Positions 55,818 through 64,000 of a stretch of DNA of 64,000 bases are shown one piece after another. A program made the position numbers and the translations under genes. The notes below the pieces were generated by a model. That model was not told the DNA's origin and ran no database searches. It worked only from the letters and a program-made list of their open reading frames with translations. Within the stretch, counting starts at the first letter, position 1. Every line of letters starts with the position of its first letter. Source of the stretch: Anarhynchus alexandrinus (taxonomy: Eukaryota > Chordata > Aves > Charadriiformes > Charadriidae); NCBI GenBank assembly GCA_008711295.1, contig VUYV01000125.1, positions 1,430,160 through 1,494,159 on the forward strand, given 5' to 3'.

Positions 55818-58800
55818 GTATGTAGTCTGATCATTTTAAAAATTGCAAGCTGTTTAATTTTAACTGCAACATTTTACTCTTAGTATCTTCTAATGATATG
55901 TGGTAATAAAAATCCAATTTTGAAAAATTTCTCTCTTCTTTAAAGATAAAAGTCTTCATTTTATATCTTACAATATAAGGTATTTGCAGAAAGGTATTTG
56001 CAAGCATTTAGTTGCAATTTTTTAGTAAGAATTTATTAACAAAGCCAGCTAATAATTGCTTTATTAGTTTTTTTCTAGACTTGCAACTTTCTTATTAGAG
56101 TCTTATTACAAATACAGACATGAGTGACAAAACATTTTTCTACATGCAAATGTTGCTGTAATAATTTATTTTTAGCTCTTAAGGCTGGACAAAAAAATAT
56201 TAACAGCAGAAGCTGTCTTTTTTTTTTTTCGAAGTAGGCATTTTGGACATAGTTTGAAATACAGCTTCAGCAAAACTGCTCAATCTGTAACTAAAAAAAA
56301 TTCAAAATATTTTTTAAAATAAGCAGCACTATCCCTATCTGTGGACTCTTTAAACCATTTTTTTTTATTATTTAAGGAATTTGTAGAAAAGTTTTTGAAA
56401 GCTTCTACAAAACCCTTTTTTTTTTTCCTTTGTCCTTTGGGCNTTGGTCACTCTAACTTCGTCTCTCACTAAAGAGAGATGTGCTTCCTAAAGCACATGT
56501 TCCTAGGTGACCAATGTTTCTCTACTTGGTGTTCCGCATTCTCCTGGAATGTGCTTCATGTTGCAGGGCCAGTACTGCTAAAAAACAGCTCTTTTTTGGG
56601 GTGGTGCGGAATGAAGAATGCCATGGATCCAAATCTGTGTTTCATTTACACTGTTAATACCCATTCACCTTTTTGGCTCACCAGTTACCTTTGTGCTACA
56701 AAGAATGTGACTGGATGTTGGGTACAATCAGCAGTATGCAGAACTGTGATTTAAATGCTGTAGTTTTAAAGTAAGGAAAGGGCAATTTTGACCTAGAAAC
56801 CACTGAGGCCGTCCGTAGGATTTCAGTAATAGTGTCACCTAAGGTTAATACAAAGGAGATAATATTTATAGAAGTAGGAGGTAATTCCAGCTGCTAATGT
56901 TCTAGCTGGAAAAAACAGACAGGCTTTTGGGCACTGGGTGTTTGACTTGTCCACTTTTTCCATTAGATCATTTGCTGTTAATGTTTTTTTCCCTAAATAT
57001 CTTCTGTCACTTCTGCATTTTATTTTCAAAAAAACTGTCAAGTTTTAAGTAGACTTTTGTCACCAAGAACCTTGAATACTTGTCTTCTGAAAATGTTGTT
57101 GTAGTTAACCTCTGGAATTACTACTTTATCACACAAGTTTTCTTTTAGTGGTGTAAGATACCCAGAGTACGCAGGCTTTTTTTCAATTTGGAGTTCTAGC
57201 GTGAAAATGCTTGTGTCCTTTCATGTGAGGCCGTGAGGTTGCCACTGACATGAGAGATTTCTTTTGATAGAAGTAAAGATGGAAAGAAAGGATGACTTCA
57301 TGAAGGACTGGGGGGTGGGGGGAATTTGTGTGTCTGCTAGTAGAAGATAACACAATAGTCAATGAGGTATACACAGTAAGAAGTAAGAATATTTATTTTA
57401 CTGATTAAAATTTTAGTGCTGTTCTTGGCAAGGAGTATTTCCTTTAATCTGGAGCTACTCTGTTTATTCTTGAGGCAAATCTGTCTGGAGTACAATAGAA
57501 CTCTCTTCATAAAATGTTTTCAAAGGGTGCTGACACAGTGGAGGAGTTGGGCGTTTGATCTGTAGGTTTGTATTTATATAGATGTTGGACATACTATTTT
57601 ATTTTTGTTTTATATATATGTATGTAGACTACTTTGTACTGGAGAATAAAACGTTGGCCTGGAAGCAATGAAATTTGTTTCCTGAATGGTAGATGTTTAC
57701 ATGGAGCTCATATGCTGTTAAACCCCTGTCCCTCTTCACTAACATATTCCATGCTCAAATGGAAATGTCTAGACATACTGGATAAAATAAATTCTAGTGA
57801 TATTTCATTTTACCACAGAGATGATCTTACCTCATTATTCCTGCTCCAAATTAATAGCATAAAAAAAGTAGCAATAAAATATGGAAGTGACAGAGAGGAG
57901 AAATGTTGATAGTTATTCACTATATTTCTGACTAAGTGAGTGGTAACTTTGGTGAAGATTTAAATCTGTTGATAGTAAGTAAAGAAACATGTTTCTGTTG
58001 GTGGAGAGACCGTTGCAAAGTGATGTCACCCATCCTCATAACACTGTATTTCATCCCGTTGACTTCTGCCAAAATGTATCTTTTTGTACCAAGCCAAACA
58101 GAATTTTAAACCTTCATTTTCTCTGACGCGTCTTGAGTGTTTCCATGTGCTTTGTCCTGAGCAATAGCATTTAAGGTTGGGAAAGCGAGTGGTGATTTAC
58201 TGTTTCATGCTAACTAGAGGAGAATGTGTACCACAACATAATTCTCTCCTCCCTGCTAACCAGAAAGATGTGTTAGCTTATACGCAGCGGAGGTTTCCTT
58301 TGACTTGCCATAAGCGTTGCAGTGGGGTATCTCTCACACTCCCTCCTGCAGTGGTAGCAGGGTTCTCCTGGCAAACACATGGCAGCTGCGTTTTGTAGCA
58401 TTCCCAGTCTAGCAGCCAAAGCCTAAAGCCCCACTAGACCATTCTCGTCTTACTGGGTTTCATTTCTTTGGGTTTTTTGTTATCCATATAACTAACACCG
58501 CTTTCATGATCAGTGCTTTTAACATTGGCGCTGAAAGCCAGGAATATGCAGCAGCTCGTGCACATTTGACTCGTGGCTGCCAGAAAACAGCATGTATGCG
58601 AGCCAGACTGACACGTTTCACCTGCATCAAAACAAGGATGAAGGTGAACATGAAGGGGAGAATAAGGAACAGTGCAATTACTTTGAGTAGTAGCTTCAGG
58701 AGGAATTATTTTGGAGCAGACTCATTCAAGGCAGCATCGTGCCTGTAATAATCAAACAGGTTTTGACTTGACGAGGTGTGTGTTGTGGACCTGAGATGAA

Positions 58801-61321
58801 CAGTAATGGAAAAATTCAGGAGAGCAGAAGGCCTGCACAGGCTTTTCTTCCAGTGTCAGCTCCCCAGTTCATCCAAGGGCTGCAGTTATAGTTTAGAAGG
58901 TCCAGGTTTCAATTTGCTTTTGCCTAGCTGCAAACTGTGTGGATAAACAGATGTACTGAGCTGTTCCAGTAGCAGCACAAGCCTCTTAAAAAGGTACTGT
59001 TGTCATCTTTGGAAGGCTTGTCAGTCCTCATGTCAGTGGCTTTAAGTTCATGAATTGTTAACTGCAGTAAGGGTAGCTGAGGAAACCCATATTCTGACTG
59101 TTTTGTACCTCCCGTATCAGAAAGGAAAATTCATATTTTCCCCAATAAGGGTTTTTTTTAGGGCTGGGGACAATGTACAATACTTCAGTTATAACTTTAA
59201 ATTGTTACACACGGTTGAAAAAACCCTGAGAGGGCAAAGAAATACCCTTGTGAGAGGCAAATTCAACAGAATTATGGACTGTCTGAAGGAGTTAATATTC
59301 TTTTTCCCAGGCAAGATTCTTCAAATATGCGGATAAAAAGGACAGTAATGTTTCATTTCTTTGAGTTCCTGGGCAAGTTTTTGAGAGATGGCAACATGAG
59401 ATTCTGGGCTGTGGAAGTTTTTGTGTTGGTTTTGCAGCATGCAATCTGTAAATCTTAATTTTACAGAGCATGACAACAGTTTAAGTGCCATCCACACAGT
59501 GCTACAGGGCTGTGTATTTTGCTGTTAAGATGTACACTTGAATGCCGTTTTACCTGCATACATCTTCAAAAAGTGCATACATGTCTTCAGGTTACTTTAC
59601 TGTACGACCTCTTAGCCTGGAAAAGCGTGATGGTCGACATGCAGGGATTATTACTTCTGCTTGTGGAGCTATATAAAAGCAGAAAAAATGAGCTTTGATT
59701 ATACAGAAATACTTTTGGCTTGAGGTAAAACGGTCTAATGCATAAATGAAAAAGCCCGCTTTCTAAAAATGAAAATGCTGAAATGTTCTTCACAATAACT
59801 TGGTCAGCAAGAGGTACGTTGTTTAAAAAGCTTTTCGCTTTGAATCTGAAAACCTCAGTCACTTGCTGCCTCTTGGAACCCTTGGTTCTCACCTGCCTGA
59901 CACTGGGCCTTTGTTTCAGAAATAAAGGGGAGGCTGCTAAAAGGAAAGAGGGAGAGATGCTGAAGTAAACTAAGACCATAAAAGAGGCCATAAAATATGA
60001 GGTAGCACGGGAAATCTTTTTTAAAAAGTGCAGGATATGTTGACTGTTGAAGTGTGCAGGATCGAGTGTCCCGAAGCTACCTGTCTGCATTCTAGCAGGA
60101 AAAAAATAGGCAATTGCCAGAGCCCAAGAAAGGGGAAGACAGATAATCAGACCATGTTGGTGTGGGTTTAAAGCACTATGGGAAAGCACTTGGAGAACTG
60201 CCATCACAGCAGGTAGTAGATATAACCTCACAAATAATGTAGGCTGAAGTTACTGCTGATAAACATATTGGGACAAGGAGGAAAAATAATTAGGTTGTTT
60301 TTAGTCCATAAATCTATAAATAGACAATATAGTCGAATCCAGATGTTTTTACTGCATTGCAATGAGTCATATACTATGAAGGAAACCTTCCTGTAGACAA
60401 GTTTTCAACACAGTTTTGACCAGCATTTGAAAGTTTCTAGTTCAGGACGCTTCAGTGTTCTTCCCCTCATCCTCCTCAGATTCTCAGGCAGTCCCTGCTC
60501 TTATTCCTCTTGAGCAGTCAGTATAAGATTATTTTAGTTACACAGAGAAATTATAAATTTGTGGGATACATGCTTGAACATCCCTTTGGAGGTGCTCTGA
60601 ATAGTTGAATCCTGCTTTTCTCCTTTGTTATTTCATCTGTGAGAATTAACGTCCTGGGCAAGCAGCAGAGAGACGTGAGCAAGGTAAACCTTGGTAAAAG
60701 AGTGAAAACAAACCTGAAGAATTGTTTGTTACTTATTTCCACACAAGTATTCTATATCAGATTACACCTATGAATATGCTCTGCCAGAAGAGGCATTTTT
60801 ATCTATTGTTGCTAAGGGAAATACAAAAGAGAAACTACAGAGCATTAAATTTAAAGTACTCAGGTTTATCATCTCTCATATCTGCAGGAAAACTTGCTTC
60901 AAATTCTTAACATAGAAAGTTTCCCATATACAATGACATAGATGCCTGTTGGTATTCCCTACTCCACTTTTTTTCTAGTTCTGTTTTTGTTTTCTTTACA
61001 CAATTTTCTGTCTGGGATACTTTAATGTACAACGTAGAATTCTGATTAAATACTTCGATTTGGAACACAGACTAAGTAAATGCATGCTTGTTTTTCTTGC
61101 ATGCAAAAGACCTTGCTAGACTTAGAAAGAACGTTGCCACTTACTCAGTTCATAGCCTGTACCCCACTGTGCAGGTACCTGGTGTTTACTGATGTCGAGA
61201 AGAGTGTCAAGTTGACAAACTACTGTTAATTTGGATTGTTTTAGCATAGAAGAAAGAAAATCAGTTGACTTAAATTATTTTATTAAACCAAGAGCCTAAT
61301 GAATTTATTTTATCTTTACAG
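55818..61321 (+). other. TMEM167A: TMEM167A intron 2
   Basis: A 5.5-kb phase-2 intron, AT-rich with T-rich tracts on the plus strand, and a single N at 56443. The only striking item is a 214-codon antisense open frame at 59587-60231, listed as a finding. No repeat family was recognised. Confidence 0.85.
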
Positions 61322-61356
61322 ACTTTTGGGAATATTCTGGAAATGCGCCAGGATTG
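61322..61356 (+). CDS. TMEM167A: TMEM167A coding exon 3 (to residue 49)
   Basis: The acceptor is TCTTTACAG before 61322 and the donor is GTAATT at 61357. The first base completes the glycine codon left open by exon 2, then LLGIFWKCARI follows, and one base opens the next codon. This matches the Kish-A sequence after the NKTG motif exactly. The remaining residues of the family (23 in human, including the second membrane segment) must come from an exon right of the window. Confidence 0.95.
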
Positions 61357-64000
61357 GTAATTTTTTTTCTTTGAAATCTTTAAGACCAGTGCTTTTTCTA
61401 GAGTATGGATTATTTACTAGGATAATGTTTCCATGTAGCAGTGAAATCCATACTCATACATCATCTTAAAAAATGCAGGTTTTACCTCCATGAAATTTAG
61501 TGAAGGGGGGGTGGGGGTGAGGTATGATTATCTGCATTTTCTAATGTCATTTCATATATGTGTGTTATATTTGCAAAAATCTTTTGCACTTTTTACTACG
61601 TGAAATAATTAAGACCATACTTCTTATTAATGTACAAAAATCAGTGATTCCTTATAAACTGCTGTCTATTTAAAATTCTAATGGACTGCTGACAAAAGCC
61701 AGGTATTTACCTGATGGTAGTAAAACAACATGGAATTCACAATGCAGTAAGGTTCTATTTAATGACAGATGTCTCTTTTCTCTCTTTTCTTTAGTTAGCT
61801 TCTGTGCACTTTTGAATTAAACAAAGCTGTTAGTGTCAAGTGGCATCTATATGCAGGCTGATCAGCTCTATCTCATTTTAGACATTTTCCCATAACACTG
61901 ATATTTATGTTTATTTTAATCCTTATTCTGAATTTATTTTGAGAAGGAAGTGGGAATATGCAACAGAAGTTCAGTCTCAGCATTAAGGTATATGCAAGAT
62001 TTTTAGAAAATTACAAATCCATCATGAAAACGGTGTTCTTCAAATTACATTGTTAATGCAGAGCATAAGCATTGAACTTATAATTCTAGGTCTTCCTACT
62101 TGTCATTGAACCTAAAGAAAAAATGTATGGTTCCCTTTTCTGCATTCTCAGGCTTTGAAAGGGACTTAACATACCTTTTTTTTTCAGTAAGTCAAAAAGC
62201 ATTGATGCAAAAACCAGTTTTCTGTGAAGACCTGTTGTTAAAAGGATTGCAGAGATTGTCCTATTTCAATAATAGACATTAAAGAACCAATTTTAGTATT
62301 GTAATTGAAAGATACCGGCAAGGTGGCAGCTGTCAGAAATGAATTCTGAGCTATATCAGCAAAAACAAATGTAAAAATTTAGCTGCATTAAGCTTTGTCC
62401 AAGGTTGAAGGCAACACACCTTACCTTACCTTGCTTTACCATCTTCTTTTTAGTTAATTAAGTGCAAGCATATCTTTCGATTAACTATGCACAGGAAACA
62501 GTTTTAAAAACTGTTTAAAAGAGTACACAAAAGGTTTGATGAGGTCCCTCTCAACTTGATAAAGTATAAGAATTGCGGTTCATCTGGAATACAGTCTTGC
62601 TTTCCCATCATGTAGTAGCATTAACATGTTTGCATTTTCTGCTTCCAAGGTAATGTGTGCACTCTTGTGCCTCATACTGAACGCTTCCTTTTCTCTTTTT
62701 CATGTAAAACACTATTTTCTTTTCAACTTGCATCTAGAGTGGTCCAGTTTGACTTTCTTTTAGAATGACGAATGGGAAGGTAGCATCTTGACATCCCTTC
62801 TGTGCATTTCCTTACATACCAGTACCATATCCTCAGTATGCAAAATGGGCTTTGGAGATGATTCCTATCATTTTATTTTTGTGAATCACAAAGGCGAGTA
62901 GAAAGTGTAGGCTTTCAAAAATGAAAATGCCTACTGGCTTTCTTTACATTTAACTTACCCAGTATGTTTGAACAACCTTTTCACATGTGCATAAGATTTT
63001 AATAACCAGCAAGTGGTTACATATTTATAAAGTTGTGCAAAATTATGTTTAATCCTGCCACATGGTGATTTCTCTTTTATGAAAATTAAGAGCAGGAATG
63101 TATAAGCCATATGAAAATTGTAATACTCGAAACTGTAGGAGGTGGACTTCCTCAAAAATTTATTTTAAACAGATGTGAAACTGCAGACACTAATTCGTTC
63201 AGTTATTTGAAGTTTAATTAAATATGTGCCAGATCATGACAACATCTTGTACTGTCACTGTGGTGGCACTCCTGCTTATGGGAGGTGTCACTACAAGTAT
63301 TTTATTTTTCTTTTGCTGTGGAAAGTTTGTTCTTCCTATATTTGAAAGTCCTGCTCGTAAAAGAGTGTTTTTTCTGAGGATTGCACCTTGATGCTAGGCT
63401 TGGGAGCCTTGGCAGGGTTTTTTTGGTTAATGTTCCTCTGAAAACTGTGTCTCAGGAGTAAGGCAAAAAGATCTCACTCAGCAAAAATCACTTCCTGAGT
63501 GTTTTGTACAGTGGAAGTACCATCCAGTATAGGGGACTCTGCTCTCCAGAGAGAATTGAGTGGATTCATGAAGAGTGATGCTTAAGTAGAAGAGTAAAAA
63601 TGCCTGGCTAATTAAATGGAGGAAGTGCCTATGTAAATAGGTAGCGGTCTGGTTGATATTACTGATATTCTCCTTATTGTGATACCGTTCCCTACCTAAG
63701 ATTCCTTTTTTTTCATACTTAATTTGGTGAACAAGAGGCGTATGTAACATTTCGTTCTGGACCAAATGGGTGGGAAAAGATCTTTCTCGGCTGCCTTTGC
63801 CACCAAATCTAAGTCTGTTAATGGAGTTAAACTTAATTTTCATCCATGGTCTGCCTCGGAAAACTGTAACAGTAATTCAGAAGAGTCAGAAATAGAGTAG
63901 TTGTCTGTGCAACTTCTGTAATCTGTTGACCATTTTTATCACTAACCTGAAAATCTGGGAACCAGACCCTCTCCACATGCTAACAATGTTACGTCTCTCT
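61357..64000 (+). other. TMEM167A: TMEM167A intron 3 (partial)
   Basis: Intron sequence running to the right edge. It has a G-rich run at 61505-61522 and the candidate H/ACA-like structured element near 63186-63298. The terminal TMEM167A exon was searched for and not seen. Confidence 0.8.
63186..63298 (+). ncRNA. Possible H/ACA-type small RNA (SCARNA18-like?)
   Basis: Two hairpins flank an H-box-like hexamer in a TMEM167A intron, on the gene's sense strand. The 5' hairpin pairs CAC (63188-63190) with GTG (63226-63228), TAATT (63191-63195) with AATTA (63216-63220), and TTCA (63198-63201) with TGAA (63208-63211). AGATCA at 63231-63236 fits ANANNA. The 3' hairpin pairs about 63260-63272 with 63281-63294, with one bulge and two G-U pairs, and ACA follows at 63293-63295, three bases from the proposed end. 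Human TMEM167A hosts the H/ACA scaRNA SCARNA18, which makes the location attractive. Against it, the 3' stem overlaps the ACA box and lacks a clear guide pocket, and no CAB box (UGAG) is seen. I did not match it to SCARNA18 by sequence. Confidence 0.25.

Larger units (their letters stand above)
44690..64000 (+). other. TMEM167A: TMEM167A (Kish-A) gene, exons 1-3 and introns
   Basis: TMEM167A encodes Kish-A, a tiny conserved membrane protein of the early secretory pathway. Three plus-strand exons splice in frame: ATG alone, then 110 bases, then 35 bases, giving 49 complete codons of a protein that is 72 residues long in human. The final exon, encoding the second membrane segment and C-terminus, was not found before base 64000, so the gene runs off the right edge. 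Exon 1 begins at an unseen start site near 44.69 kb. The gene is divergent from XRCC4 and shares its CpG island. Confidence 0.92.

Noticed and set aside
62730..62770. Possible terminal exon of TMEM167A after CATCTAG
   Set aside because: The sequence after this acceptor-like site does not encode the conserved Kish-A C-terminus in any frame.
63478..63843. 121-codon minus-strand frame near the right edge
   Set aside because: No recognisable domain, no promoter, antisense inside TMEM167A intron 3; treated as chance.

Overview
The window is vertebrate nuclear DNA, almost certainly from a bird. It holds several copies of the chicken-repeat-1 (CR1) LINE 3' end, including one with the typical 3' octamer tail and promoter-proximal half, and it carries the 5' parts of two single-copy vertebrate genes in their conserved head-to-head order. 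The rest is AT-rich intron. Gaps (25 N at 10263-10287, single N at 17697 and 56443) point to a draft assembly. From general knowledge this region is human 5q14 and lies on the Z chromosome in chicken; the sequence alone cannot prove the chromosome.

Layout. From about 44.6 kb leftwards, on the minus strand, lies the 5' part of XRCC4, the non-homologous end-joining scaffold: a probable non-coding exon 1 (donor at 44470/44469), exon 2 with the start codon (26770-26919) and exon 3 (20168-20355). The two coding exons give the first 109 residues, essentially the globular head domain. Exon 4 onward was not found and should lie left of base 1. From about 44.7 kb rightwards, on the plus strand, lies TMEM167A (Kish-A), a small two-pass Golgi/secretory-pathway membrane protein: exon 1 contributes only the ATG (44729-44731), exon 2 is 55708-55817 and exon 3 is 61322-61356, giving 49 complete codons. 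The last exon lies beyond base 64000.

Between the two genes sits one CpG island (about 44.06-45.13 kb) that acts as a bidirectional promoter. It has two identical ETS-type sites in opposite orientation about 200 bp apart and three CCAAT boxes between them. A G-run cluster lies just inside TMEM167A intron 1.

Repeats: CR1 fragments at about 15.05, 19.62, 22.01 and 45.67 kb (all minus-oriented), simple repeats at 20.4 and 25.9 kb, and small tandem duplications at 10.5, 45.56 and 46.22 kb. A possible H/ACA-type small RNA lies in TMEM167A intron 3 near 63.2 kb; the human TMEM167A gene hosts an H/ACA scaRNA (SCARNA18). Long open frames are common at this base composition, so nearly all open frames outside the five coding exons are treated as chance. 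A few with good splice signals, and one 214-codon antisense frame, are listed only as findings. I saw no convincing undescribed system.
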